NCBI GenBank assembly: GCA_025408425.1
Contig: JANXYX010000030.1
Location: 38,942 to 102,941 of the forward strand
DNA from: Granulicella sp.
GTDB taxonomy: Bacteria > Acidobacteriota > Terriglobia > Terriglobales > Acidobacteriaceae
DNA length: 64,000 nucleotides
Direction of reading: 5' to 3'
Made by a program: the position numbers and the translations under genes. Under the pieces are notes generated by a model that did not search any database, was not told the origin of the DNA, and saw nothing but the letters and a program-made list of their open reading frames with translations. Positions 17,742-28,500 of this stretch are shown here, in pieces. Positions within the stretch are counted from its first letter, which is position 1. Each line of letters starts with the position of its first letter.

Positions 17742-19829
17742 ATGCTTACGTCCATGATCTTCCGCTTCCGTTATCTCGCGCTGCTTATTGCTGCCACCTT
17801 TCCTCTCATGGCTCAGCGGCACAAGCCTCCTGTTTACAGCACGCCAGGAGCCCCACTTCTCGGTGCGGCCTGGTATCCCGAACAATGGCCCGAAGATCAT
17901 TGGGACGCCGATCTGACCCTGATGGAAAAGGCGGGCATGACCGTAACCCGCGTCGGCGAATTCGCCTGGTCCCGCATGGAGCCCTCCGACGACCACATCG
18001 ATCTCGACTGGCTCGCACGTGCCATACGTCTCGCGGAGAAGCACCACATCGCCGTCGTCATCGGGACTCCCTCCGACGCTCCACCCGCCTGGCTCACCTC
18101 AAAATATCCCGACACCCTCGGTACCAACGCAGATAGCCGCCGCCGCGAGCACGGCAACCGCCGCCAATTCTCCTACTCCAGCCCGCACTATCGCCAGTTC
18201 TGTATTCGGATCGCCACCGCTCTCGCCCAACGCTTCGGACACGACCCCAACGTCATCGGCTGGCAGATAGGCAACGAGTACACCGACGAGTCTTTCGACT
18301 CCGCCACCCGCACCCAGTTCCAGCACTTCCTCCAGCAGAAGTACAAGACCCTCGACTCCCTCAACCAGCACTGGGCTACCGCATACTGGTCGCAAACCTA
18401 TGACCGCTGGGACGAGATCCCACTCAACGCCGACGGCGGCAACCCCGCTCTGCAACTCGATCACCGCCACTTCGTCACCAAAACCTGGCATGACTTCCAG
18501 CACGCCCAACTAGCCGCAATCCGTCCACTTGCTGAATCGCGTCAGTTCATTACCACCAACATCGGCGGCCTCGGTTGGAGCGACAACTGGGACCACTACA
18601 TCATGAACGACGAACTCGACCTCGCCTCATGGGACGACTACGTCGGCACGGGTCACCTCAACGTCTCCCGCAACGCCTTCATGAACGACTTCGTTCGCGG
18701 CTGGAGGCAGCAGAACTTCTGGGTCATGGAGACTCAGCCCGGCTCCGTCAACTGGTCGCCTCTTAACAACGCCCTCGACCGCGGCGAGACCCGCGCACTC
18801 GCCTGGCAGACCATCGGCCACGGCGCCGACGCGCTCCTCTACTGGCAATGGCGCAGCGCCCTCAACGGCCAGGAGCAGTACCACGGCGCCATCGTTGGCC
18901 CCGATGGCACACCTCTCCCGCTATACGAAGAAGTCCAGCAACTCGGCCATGAACTTCAGCAGACCTCCGCCGCCATCGCCGGAACCACCCCAAAATCCGA
19001 CATCGCCATCCTCATCGACTACGACTCCCGATGGGCCATCGACTTCCAACCCCACAACAAGAGTTACGATCAGCTTCAGGTCATACTCGACTATTACAAA
19101 CCACTTACCGCACAAGGTCGAACGGTAGATATCATCAACGCCACCGCCGCACTCAGCCAATACAAATTAGTCGTAGCCCCCAGCCTCAACGTCATCTCGC
19201 CATCCCTCGCCCAGCATCTCCTCGACTACACTCACTCAGGGGGCCACCTCATCCTCGGCCCACGTTCCGGAATGAAAGACCAGTTCAATGCGCTTAACCC
19301 ACAGCGCCAACCCGGTCCACTCGTCGAAGCCCTCGGTGGCCGCGTAGAGCAGTTCTACGCACTCGACGCCCCAGTCCCGGTCATCGGCGCTAACGTAACT
19401 GGGACCGCTACAATATGGGCCGAACAACTCTCCACCTCATCACCAGACACCAACGTCCTACTGCGCTACGGGAAATCGAACGGCTGGCTCGACAACCAAC
19501 CAGCCGTCATCACCCGCCCAATAGGCAATGGAAGCATCACCTACATCGGAGCCCTGCTTGACTCTTCCCTCATGCGGACGCTACTCCATCAAGCCATCGC
19601 CGAAGCCCATGCCAGCCCTGCCACCTTCCCCACTCTTCCGACGGACGTCGAACTCTGCCGCCGAGTCGCTCCAAGCCGAACCATCTATATCCTTATCAAT
19701 CACGGCTCAACCCACGCAAAAGTACCTCTACCCGAGCGCCTCACCAATCTGCTCGATCAACAGAAAATTATTGATTCCATCGATCTCCCACCGCAAGGTG
19801 TAGCCGTTCTTGAGAGCCAACATGACTAA
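17742..19829 (+). CDS. Exported GH42 beta-galactosidase
   Basis: 695 aa from ATG 17742. A Sec signal peptide (IFRFRYLALLIAATFPLMA) precedes the mature QRHK. The GH42 opening is clear: GAAWYPEQWPEDHWDADL and VGEFAWSRMEPSDDHID. General acid E179 lies in GWQIGNEY and nucleophile E330 in FWVMETQPG. A glutamine-amidotransferase-like trimerisation domain and a small C-terminal domain complete the family layout. It should remove beta-galactose from galactan or arabinogalactan side chains of pectin; other beta-glycosides are possible. The stop overlaps the start of the next gene by eight bases, so both are one transcript. Confidence 0.92.
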   Translation: MLTSMIFRFRYLALLIAATFPLMAQRHKPPVYSTPGAPLLGAAWYPEQWPEDHWDADLTLMEKAGMTVTRVGEFAWSRMEPSDDHIDLDWLARAIRLAEKHHIAVVIGTPSDAPPAWLTSKYPDTLGTNADSRRREHGNRRQFSYSSPHYRQFCIRIATALAQRFGHDPNVIGWQIGNEYTDESFDSATRTQFQHFLQQKYKTLDSLNQHWATAYWSQTYDRWDEIPLNADGGNPALQLDHRHFVTKTWHDFQHAQLAAIRPLAESRQFITTNIGGLGWSDNWDHYIMNDELDLASWDDYVGTGHLNVSRNAFMNDFVRGWRQQNFWVMETQPGSVNWSPLNNALDRGETRALAWQTIGHGADALLYWQWRSALNGQEQYHGAIVGPDGTPLPLYEEVQQLGHELQQTSAAIAGTTPKSDIAILIDYDSRWAIDFQPHNKSYDQLQVILDYYKPLTAQGRTVDIINATAALSQYKLVVAPSLNVISPSLAQHLLDYTHSGGHLILGPRSGMKDQFNALNPQRQPGPLVEALGGRVEQFYALDAPVPVIGANVTGTATIWAEQLSTSSPDTNVLLRYGKSNGWLDNQPAVITRPIGNGSITYIGALLDSSLMRTLLHQAIAEAHASPATFPTLPTDVELCRRVAPSRTIYILINHGSTHAKVPLPERLTNLLDQQKIIDSIDLPPQGVAVLESQHD

Positions 19830-20962
19830 TCAAACTCGCCGTCAATTCATTCGCAACGCATCCGTGACCGCCGCAACTGCAACCGCCGCTCCAGCTCTGG
19901 CCTTCGCCGCACCCGACAAGATCGCCCCATTCCGAACCCCATATAAGTATCCGAAGCTCATCCTCTCCCCTACCGGGACCAAAGGAGACTTCGACGAGCG
20001 CAGCGTCGACGATCCCATCGTCCTCTTCGCCAACGGCGTCTTCAACATGCTCTACATTGGCTGGGACGGCATCGGCTACCAGACCGGCCTCGCCACCTCG
20101 CCTGACCTCATCCACTGGACCCGCAAAGCCCTCGTCGCCCCCCGTGATCCCGCTTCTAAGTACAACAAATACAACCTCGCCCTCAGCTCCATCCTCCGCG
20201 ACAAAAACCTGCGCTCTCGCGGCGACGCCCTCAAAGTCAACGGCCGCTACCTCGGAGCCTGGAACGCCTATCCCTCCGCTGGATATGAAGAAGGAGCAGC
20301 CGTTATCGGCCTAGCCTGGTCCGACGATCTCCTCCACTGGCAACTCACCGACCCCATCCTCACCCCGCAGGACGGCGCACCCTGGGAGCACGGTGGCCTC
20401 TACCGCCCCGACCTTATGCTCCACCGAGGAACCTACTACCTCTACTACAACGCCAAAACTGATACGCTGCCGGAAACTGAAGGCGGCGGTTGGCACGAAC
20501 AAACTGGCGTGGCCACCTCCACAGACCTCAAACACTGGACCAGATACTCCGGCAACCCAATCCTTCACAATGGACCGCGCGGCTCAGCCACCTACCCCAC
20601 AGCGCACCCTCTTTCACGTAAGTCTCCCGCCACACCCGACGCCCGCGACAGCCGCTTCGCATCCAACCCCTTCGTCGTCCAGAACGGCTCCGACTTCGCC
20701 ATGTTCTACTTCGGCTTCGGCTACCAGCGCCCCGGCCGCGCATGCGAGATGCTTGCCCTCGGCTCTGATCCCTACACTTTCGTCAAATCCATGGAGATCC
20801 TTATCGATACTGGCACCCCCCGGTACCGTCGACGAAACCTTCGCCCATAAGCCCTCGGTCATCACCCACGAAGGCGTTCTGTATCACTTCTACTGTGCCG
20901 TCTCCGGCCAGTGGCCCAACGAGACCCGAGGCATAGCCGTGGCACGCTCCAAGCCCTGGTAG
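19822..20962 (+). pseudogene. Tat-exported five-bladed-propeller glycosidase (GH43/GH130-like), frameshift in a C6 run
   Basis: It starts at ATG 19822, eight bases inside the GH42 gene, with a Tat-like signal (TRRQFIRNASVTAATATAA). Propeller repeats are clear: DDPIVLFANGVFNMLYIGWD, TSPDLIHWTR, YRPDLMLHRGTYYLYY and TSTDLKHWTR. At 20816-20821 there are six C. In the upstream frame the protein would end at 20850 with an unrelated tail (RYRRRNLRP). Dropping one C gives PGTVDETFAHKPSV and EGVLYHFYCAVSG, ending at 20962 with ARSKPW, a proper last blade. So the gene is one base out, by error or by decay. The substrate linkage is not readable from the sequence. Confidence 0.8.
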
Positions 20963-20969
20963 CCCCAGA

Positions 20970-23363
20970 TCAAGATCCTTTCACCACAAACCGGTGGCTT
21001 CCGGGACCCACCCGATATACAACGGCACCTCTGTCTGTCTTTAAAAGGGTCGCGTCTTTTTCCGTGCCACCTTCCACTAGAGCCTCACCATTTCTCAGCG
21101 GAATCACAACCGTACCGCTAGCTTTCGCCGGAATCACAACCTCCATCGTGGTCACACCACCCTCACGTTTCCACTCACTCTTAACCATCCCCAGCGCTGA
21201 CTGATAAGAGGCCCGTACCCAATCCACTCCCTGCACTATCGCCGGACGAATCGTAATCCTCTCATCCCGCACCCGCGACATATCAAAATCAATCCCTGCC
21301 AGGCCGCGATAAAACCACTCCTCCCCACCAGCCAGCATGAAGTGGTCTTGCGATGACTGCGGATTCGCATCCCACGCCTCTGTCAACGCAGTAGCGCCTG
21401 CCTCAAGCTGCGACCCATAGCTTGGAGCATCCTTCCGCAGCATCATCGCCAAAATCACATCCGACCGTCCATGCTCCATTAACGTCCGCACCATGTACGG
21501 ATAACCAATCTCTCCTGTCGTCACATGATCGTTATGCGCGTGGATGTCCGCCACCACATGTTCCAGCACCCCACCCTCAGCGCCCTCCGGCACTATTCCC
21601 AGCGCCAGCGGCATCGCATTCGCCGTCTGACTCCCCTTGTCGTAGTAGCCCTTTGCCGCGTCGAAGAAATGCGCATTAAACGCGGCTTTCTCCTTTGCAG
21701 CCAGATCCGCATACTTGGCAACATCGGCCTTCTTCCCCAGCAACGCCGCCGTCTTCTGCATCACCACAGCATCTTCGTAAAGCATCAACGTCCCAGTCAC
21801 TCCCAGCGTCGTCTGTTTGCCAAAGCCCGGCCCACCCGGCCCGATGTCATACCAATCCCCCAGGCCATATGCCACGATTCCGTCCACAGCCTTGCCCTCA
21901 AGAAACGCAACGTACCGTTGCATCACCGGATACGTCCGCGCCAACTGAGCCACATCCCCATAGAACCGATAAGCCGCCCAGGGAGCCAGTACAGAAGCCG
22001 AACCCCACTCCGGCGAATCATCAAAGATCCCATACTTCGGCCCGAAGACCGTGTACTGCGGCGCGGTCGTAGGCACCATCCCATCATCTTTTTGGGCATC
22101 GGCCATATTCTGATCGGTAGCAGCGAACAGTCCCCGCAGATCATTGTTGAACATCAGCCCCGGAGCCACTAGATGCGTCTCCTCCAGCCAGCCCAGCTTC
22201 TCGCGGTGCGGACAATCCGTAAATAGACTCACCGTATTGTTGTGCATCGATTCCACCATCAGCTTGTGAAGCTGATTCAGCATCTCACTGGAACTCGTAA
22301 ACTCCCCCGCGGTCGCAGACGAAGAGTGCACCGCTTGGCCCGTCAGCGAAATCATCTTGCCCTTACCCGCGCTCCACTCAACCTGCACATAGCGAAAGCC
22401 GTAGTAGCTAAACCGCGGATGCCAGCGCTCCACTCCTTCGCCCTTCAGCGAATAGCTGAACCACTGTGGCCCACCCGAACTCACCTGCGATACCGTCCCA
22501 TCGTTGTTCAGCAACTCCCCCGGAGTCATCTTGACCACTGCACCCTTCGCGCCCTGAACTTCGATCGCTGGCCACCCTGCAAAATTCTGCCCCAGGTCAT
22601 AAACCGCAACTCCCGGCTTCACTTCGGTCAACTTCACCGGAAGATACGTCTTCATCACTCGGATCGGCGGCGCCACCTCACTCTCCAGTTTGCCGCCAGG
22701 GCCATCAGTCAGATGTACGGCCGCCCATACTGCATCCGTCACGCCCGGCTCATCCCAATTCTTCAACTCCCGCGTGGCGTCATAGTCCTCGCCGCCATAG
22801 GTCGAAGAAAACGTAATTGGCCCCGCAGCCACCTGCCACGAGGAGTCACTCCCGATCTCCTCATCGCTGCCGTCCGCATAGCTCACTCGCAGTTGCAGAA
22901 TCATCTTCGGAGTACCAAAGCTGTTCTCCAGCTTCGTATACCGGTTCGGAGTCTTCACAACGTTGTACATGCCATTGCCCACCATCACCCCAACCGCATT
23001 GGCACCCACCTTCAACATCGAAGTCACGTCATAGGTTTCGTACCGAACCGTCTTGCGATAGTCCGTCCAGGCTGGTGCCAACTCTGCATCTCCCACCTTC
23101 ACACCGTTGAGGTGCACTTCACCCTGCCCCAGCGCAGAGACATACATCACCGCGCGCACAGGCCTCTTCTTCAACGCGAACGCTTTTCGAAAGATCGGCA
23201 TCACCGCAGCATCACCTGCACCAGTCGGCGCTTCAATCCAATGGGCCTTCCAAACCACTCCTTCAACTGCGGGCCGATCGACCATCGCCGCTAAAGCCTG
23301 TGCCCCAACGAGTCCCACACCCACCATCAACCCAACCCGCATCCACCAACCAGAAGTCATCAT
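20970..23363 (-). CDS. Exported alpha-L-rhamnosidase, GH78 family (second copy)
   Basis: 797 aa from ATG 23363. Signal peptide WWMRVGLMVGVGLVGAQALA. The layout is classic GH78: N-terminal sandwich (AHWIEAPTGAG; ALGQGEVHLNGVKVGDAELAPAW read in parts; DYRKTVRYETYDVTSML), VYDLGQNFAGWPAIEV before the barrel, then DCPHREKLGWLEETHL near residue 383 and DWYDIGPGGPG with catalytic-site acids, and GATALTEAWD later. The first GH78 at 4374 belongs to a different subgroup (it has PKRDRGRW where this has CPHREKLGW), so the two probably act on different rhamnosides. It converges on the propeller gene with 7 bases between. Confidence 0.93.
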   Translation of the reverse strand: MMTSGWWMRVGLMVGVGLVGAQALAAMVDRPAVEGVVWKAHWIEAPTGAGDAAVMPIFRKAFALKKRPVRAVMYVSALGQGEVHLNGVKVGDAELAPAWTDYRKTVRYETYDVTSMLKVGANAVGVMVGNGMYNVVKTPNRYTKLENSFGTPKMILQLRVSYADGSDEEIGSDSSWQVAAGPITFSSTYGGEDYDATRELKNWDEPGVTDAVWAAVHLTDGPGGKLESEVAPPIRVMKTYLPVKLTEVKPGVAVYDLGQNFAGWPAIEVQGAKGAVVKMTPGELLNNDGTVSQVSSGGPQWFSYSLKGEGVERWHPRFSYYGFRYVQVEWSAGKGKMISLTGQAVHSSSATAGEFTSSSEMLNQLHKLMVESMHNNTVSLFTDCPHREKLGWLEETHLVAPGLMFNNDLRGLFAATDQNMADAQKDDGMVPTTAPQYTVFGPKYGIFDDSPEWGSASVLAPWAAYRFYGDVAQLARTYPVMQRYVAFLEGKAVDGIVAYGLGDWYDIGPGGPGFGKQTTLGVTGTLMLYEDAVVMQKTAALLGKKADVAKYADLAAKEKAAFNAHFFDAAKGYYDKGSQTANAMPLALGIVPEGAEGGVLEHVVADIHAHNDHVTTGEIGYPYMVRTLMEHGRSDVILAMMLRKDAPSYGSQLEAGATALTEAWDANPQSSQDHFMLAGGEEWFYRGLAGIDFDMSRVRDERITIRPAIVQGVDWVRASYQSALGMVKSEWKREGGVTTMEVVIPAKASGTVVIPLRNGEALVEGGTEKDATLLKTDRGAVVYRVGPGSHRFVVKGS

Positions 23364-23472
23364 TTGCAATATCCCCGTATCATCTTGTTACTGTCGAAGT
23401 TTCTACCTTGCGCATCACACTGCTTTCAAGGCAAACTTTGTCACTGCTCGCACAACGCCGGCGTTCAATCTT

Positions 23473-25083
23473 ATGAAGATACTCCAGACTCTCTCGCTTT
23501 CTGCCGCCTCTGTCCTCACACTCCTGCTACCCGCCGCAAAGGCGCAGGACTTCGCCTCTAAAGTCCAGCATCAAAATGAACTGGTGCGTCAGGAAGATGC
23601 CAAAGGCCCCTTCCACGCCGACTGGAAATCCCTCTCTGCCTACCAGACACCAACTTGGTTCCAGGACGCCAAATTTGGGATCTTTATCCACTGGGGAGTC
23701 TATTCCGTTCCGGCATTCGGAAACGAGTGGTACTCCCGCAACATGTACGTTCCCGGACATCCGGACTTTCAGCACCATCTCGCCACGTACGGCCCACAGT
23801 CAAAGTTTGGCTACAAGGACTTCATCCCCATGTTCCGAGCTGAAAAGTTCGATCCCAACGCATGGGTCGATCTCTTCGTCCGCGCCGGCGCCCGCTACGT
23901 CGTTCCCGTCGCCGAGCACTGTGACGGATTCCCCATGTACGACTCACAGTTCACCTCCTGGAACGCTGCAAAGATGGGGCCCAAGCGCGATGTCATCGGC
24001 GAGATTGCCATCGCCACGCGTGCCCGCGGCCTTCACTTCGGGGCCTCATCCCACCGTGCCGAGCATTGGTGGTGGTACGGCCTCGGTCGCACCTTCGACT
24101 CCGACGTCAACGACCCGCGCTACGCCGGCCTCTATGGCCCAGCCGCAAGAATGTCCCTCCCCGGGGTCACAGACGAATCGAAAGAGCCAGACCCCATCCA
24201 CTTCGAGCAGTGGCTCCCGCCCGACAAAGCGTTCCTTGATGACTGGCTCGCTCGTTCCACAGAGATCGTCGACAAATACCACCCGGAGTTCCTCTACTTC
24301 GACTGGTGGGATGGTCAGGCAGTCTTCCAGCCTTATATGCAACGATTCGCAGCGTACTACTACAATCGTTCGGCAGAACAGCATATAGACCCCGTTCTCA
24401 CCTACAAGCTTGAGTCCATGCCCGCAAACACTGCAACGCTCGATATCGAACGCGGCAAGCTCGACACGCTGCGCCTCCTACCCTGGCAGACCGATACCTC
24501 CATCAGCATCCATTCCTGGGGTTACGCCGAGCACGATCAGTACCGTGACGCAAAATCCCTTATCCATCAACTCGTCGATGCCGTCAGCAAAAACGGTAAC
24601 CTCATGCTCAACGTCGGCCCCAAGTCCGACGGCACGATTCCCGACGAAGCTCGCACCATACTCCTCCAGATGGGCGATTGGCTCCACGTCAACGGCGCGT
24701 CCATTTACAACACCCGTCCCTGGATCATCTTCGGCGAAGGCCCGACCAAAGCCGGACAGAACTCAACCGCAATGAACTCTGATATTCAGACCTTTACACC
24801 CGAAGACATACGCTTCTCCGTGCCCAAAGAGACACCCACTGGTCTCGTATATGCCACCGCCTTGGGGTGGCCCATCAGCGGCACACTTCGCATCCAAACT
24901 ATGGGCAGCACCCTACCCTATCTGGACGCACCCGTATGCTCCGTCTCTCTCATCGGTAGCGATGAAAGACTCTCCTGGAAGCAGAAGGAAACTGGCCTGT
25001 TCATCACCCTGCCCAAACAAAAGCCCAACGACATCGCCTACGTCTTCAAAATCCTCTCGGGGGCATCCTGCAATAAGAAGTAG
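23473..25083 (+). CDS. Exported alpha-L-fucosidase, GH29 family
   Basis: 536 aa from ATG 23473, chosen because it gives a proper signal peptide (MKILQTLSLSAASVLTLLL, ending at AKAQ); the frame stays open upstream without signal features. GH29 motifs: FQDAKFGIFIHWGVYSVPAFG, then AEHCDGFPMYDS, and FLYFDWWDG with the nucleophile D277. WGYAEHDQYRDAKSLIHQLVDAVSKNGNLMLNVGPKSDG (read in pieces) is the conserved C-terminal end of the barrel. It removes terminal alpha-L-fucose, or alpha-L-galactose in some members; both occur in rhamnogalacturonan II and xyloglucan. It sits just ahead of the TonB-dependent receptor. Confidence 0.92.
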   Translation: MKILQTLSLSAASVLTLLLPAAKAQDFASKVQHQNELVRQEDAKGPFHADWKSLSAYQTPTWFQDAKFGIFIHWGVYSVPAFGNEWYSRNMYVPGHPDFQHHLATYGPQSKFGYKDFIPMFRAEKFDPNAWVDLFVRAGARYVVPVAEHCDGFPMYDSQFTSWNAAKMGPKRDVIGEIAIATRARGLHFGASSHRAEHWWWYGLGRTFDSDVNDPRYAGLYGPAARMSLPGVTDESKEPDPIHFEQWLPPDKAFLDDWLARSTEIVDKYHPEFLYFDWWDGQAVFQPYMQRFAAYYYNRSAEQHIDPVLTYKLESMPANTATLDIERGKLDTLRLLPWQTDTSISIHSWGYAEHDQYRDAKSLIHQLVDAVSKNGNLMLNVGPKSDGTIPDEARTILLQMGDWLHVNGASIYNTRPWIIFGEGPTKAGQNSTAMNSDIQTFTPEDIRFSVPKETPTGLVYATALGWPISGTLRIQTMGSTLPYLDAPVCSVSLIGSDERLSWKQKETGLFITLPKQKPNDIAYVFKILSGASCNKK

Positions 25084-25588
25084 CAGCCTCACGATTTGAC
25101 ACTCCAAACGAAGTGCAGGGTCCGCCCAGCACTAGCAGAATCACGCCCTGCTGGGCGGTGAGCAGCAGCCTCTGCGTTAAGTACTTCGCAGCTCTCATCC
25201 GGCAATTAGCCGCTCGCACAGCCCGAGTTTCTCAATGGAAACCCTGCTATTACCTGTTGCCATCCCCTCACGACGTTGCCAATGAAGTCATATTTCGATT
25301 CCAACATGCGGATAAAACAGCCAAATTTATTTCAGAGAGCCGAAACTCTTCAAGTTATCGCATATCTGAAATAGCCATTATTTTTGCTATATACAAAATA
25401 CTTCACCGCCTTACAACGCTCCACATATTCCGCATTGTGGTTTTTTAATGGATTCCACAAACAAATCAGCACACTCACTCTCATTTGACCAAATCGCCGT
25501 TGACATCCAATCACAGGCGTCACTAGGGTCAGCCTCGCAATCAAGACATCCGCGTCTCTGACGCCAGATAGTGATTTGGAGATCAATC
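25084..25588. other. Intergenic leader of the TonB-dependent receptor
   Basis: No gene is seen. An inverted repeat (CCGCCCAGCA at 25122-25131, TGCTGGGCGG at 25149-25158) may end the GH29 transcript, though no T run follows. The stretch 25290-25450 is AT-rich compared with its neighbours and probably holds the receptor promoter. GGAG at 25578-25581 is the ribosome site for the ATG at 25589. Confidence 0.5.
25298..25314. promoter_or_regulatory. Weaker copy of the ATTCC-N7-GGA motif before the receptor
   Basis: ATTCC, AACATGC, GGATA. The left arm and the GC before GGA match the sites at 9546 and 10810; the right arm is GGATA, not GGAAT. It lies about 275 bases before the receptor start, far for direct repression, so it is only a candidate. 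Confidence 0.3.
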
Positions 25589-28500
25589 ATGCAGCAACGA
25601 GCAGAACGTTCGACGTCCTCGCACAGAGGCCACCGGTGGCTCACCCTCACAGCCCTTCTTGCGGTCAGCACCTTCTACACCTTTGGTCAGAACACCAGCA
25701 GCGGGTCAATCTCTGGCACGATCACTGACGGAGCGGGCGCAGTCATGTCCCACGCACAGATCATCATTACCAATCAGGCGACCGGCCTCTCCCGCACCGT
25801 AACAAGCTCCGACGGTGGATACTACTCCGCAGAGTCGCTTCCAGGCGGAGACTATACCTTGATCATCAGTAACCCCGGCTTCAAGAAAATCGTTGTCAAG
25901 GATTTCCATCTTGATCCTGGCGTGCGTCGTGGCGCGGATGAGGTACTCTCCCTCGGCGAAGTCACCTCCGAGGTAACCGTAGAGGCGAGCACCATTGGTG
26001 TCCAAACAGAGTCCTCCGAGAGCGGCGGCACTATCTCCAGCAAGCAGGTGTCACAGCTAATGTTGAATGGCAGAAACTTCCAGACATTGGCCACCATTGT
26101 GCCCGGCGTAACCGCAGTCTCAGGTGCAAATCAACTCGGCGAAGGTGGAGCCACTGGAACCGTTCAGCTAAGCGTTGGCGGAACGTCCATTGAGCAGACC
26201 GTCTACACCATCGACGGGGTCTACGACTCCGTGCCAAGCGGTCTCATTACGTTGGCCGTGACGCCGACCCTGGATTCCATCGCAGAGTTCCGCATCTTGA
26301 AAAACAACTATGGCGCGAAGTACGGCTATGCAGGCTCTGGGCAGGTCCTCGTTGAGACCAAGAGCGGTAGTCGCACCTTCCACGGGACAGGTTACGATTA
26401 CCTCCGCAACAACGACCTTGGCACAGCGAAGAACTTCTTCTTCAAGCCCGGCACCCCATACGGTCTGCACCAGAACATCTTCGGCTACTCCCTTGGCGGG
26501 CCAGTGATGATTCCGCATCTCTACAACTCCAACCGTGACAAGGGGACTTTCTTTTTCGCAGGCGGAGAATGGCGTCGCACAGCTTCATCGCAATTCCTGA
26601 CACGCGCCTTCTTTCCGCAAAACATGCGCAACGGCGATTTCAGCGCAAGCAAGAGCCTGCCTGCTGCTGGACAACTCAAACCCCTTGATGCAACCAGCAC
26701 AGCTTTGCTCACCGGCCGCGGTCTAAACCCAGCCAATTGCCTCTCGACCGACAGCAACGGCAAGCTGACGCAGATCAATCAAACCTGCATGGATCCACTC
26801 TCCGTTGCACTCATGAACGCATACTTCCCCCTGCCGAATGCCGTTGTGCCCGGCCAGTTCAACAACTACGTCAATACCAAGGCACAGCGAGTGCAGCAGA
26901 GCGATGTCATCTACCGATTGGATCACTCCATCAATGACAAGAATCAACTCATGGCTCGCGTCATGTATGAAGAGGTCAATGTCATCAAGGCCGCCCGCAA
27001 CTACAACGATCCCGCGCCAGATCCCGGTGCAGCCGTCTACAGCACCGGCTTGAACGCCCTCGTGCGATGGACCTCCAGCTTCACGCCTCACATCACCAAT
27101 AGCGTCCAGATAGCCGAGAGCTTCGCAAAAACTGCGTCGACACTTACAGGCAGATATACGATCCCTGCAGGTGTAACCATCCCGCGCCCACTAGGCAACG
27201 AACCGTTGAACCGCATTCCAAGTATTCAAATCGACGGAGGCTGGTCCTGGCTCGGCGTCGGGGCATATCCGACATACAGCAAGGATGGTCTGGGCATCAT
27301 CGGTGACGACTTAAGCTGGCTCAAGGGAAACCACGTCTTGCAGGCCGGCGGTGTCTATATGATCGGAATCCGCCGGGCGAACGTGGCCACCGGTAACGTC
27401 CCACAGGGCAACAACGTATTCACAGGCGTCCACACCGGCGATCCAGCTGCAGATTTTCTGCTCGGCGTGAACACATCTTTCGTCCAGATCGACTCTCAGC
27501 GTAGCGGCGTCTTTCACTACCGCTGGTTTGAGAGCTACCTTCAGGATGATTGGAAAGCAACACCTCGCTTGTCGATCAATGCGGGAGTACGGTGGACTTA
27601 CTACGGTCCAACAACGCGTGATGGTAATACGCTTGCCAACTTCAGTCCTTCTACCTTTGACCCCACTCAGGCTCCCGTCGTCAGCACCGCCGGTGGTCTC
27701 GCAGTCAACTCGTCCAATCAGGCCATCACCTCAACAGGCACACTCGCCAACGCCACCAACGGCCTTGTAATCGCCGGTCAAAACGGTGTTCCCAATGGCA
27801 TTGTCATCCCGCGCAAGGGCTATTTTGCTCCCCGCCTCGGCTTCGCTTATCTGCTTACTTCCGACGGCAAAACCTCCATCCACGGTGGCTACGGTATCGG
27901 TTACACCCAGGCCGCATTGCAAAACACCGTCATCCTGCTACCAAATCCGCCGTTCACAAAAAACATCACTATCTTCAACAGTCTGATGAGCAATCCCGCG
28001 GCTGGCACAGCGGGCGCTCCTTCGGTGCAATCGTTGCAGGCGATCAATCAGGATTTCCGCGCCGGCATGATCCAGACCTTCAGCCTCTCCGTGGAACGTG
28101 AAGTAATTCCGCATGCGGTGATGACTCTGGCCTATGCGGGCAACGTTCAACAACATATTTTGTCGACGCAGCTTGATGCAAACTTCCCCGCATCACAAAC
28201 CACCCCAGGTACGACGGCGTGTGCAGCAGCAGCAGCCAATACTACTATCGCTCCCTCCGCCTCCTACCAGTTCGATCCTTGTCTCAATACGGCCGCCACG
28301 GTCAAGTCCTACTATCGCCCATACAAGGGCTACGATCAGATCCTCTCCACCATGAGCGGAGGCAGCGGCAGCTATCACTCTGGACAGGCTGGCCTGGTCT
28401 ACCGAGCCAAGAACCTGACTTTCAATCTCGCCTACACCTTCAGCCGTTCTCTCACCAATGTGGTCCCGGCAAACCCAGGCAGCAACGGTGGCGGCGGCGT

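Noticed and set aside
22242..23294. 350-codon open frame on the plus strand
   Set aside because: Antisense to the second GH78 gene; the product is His/Arg/Leu-rich with no recognisable motif.
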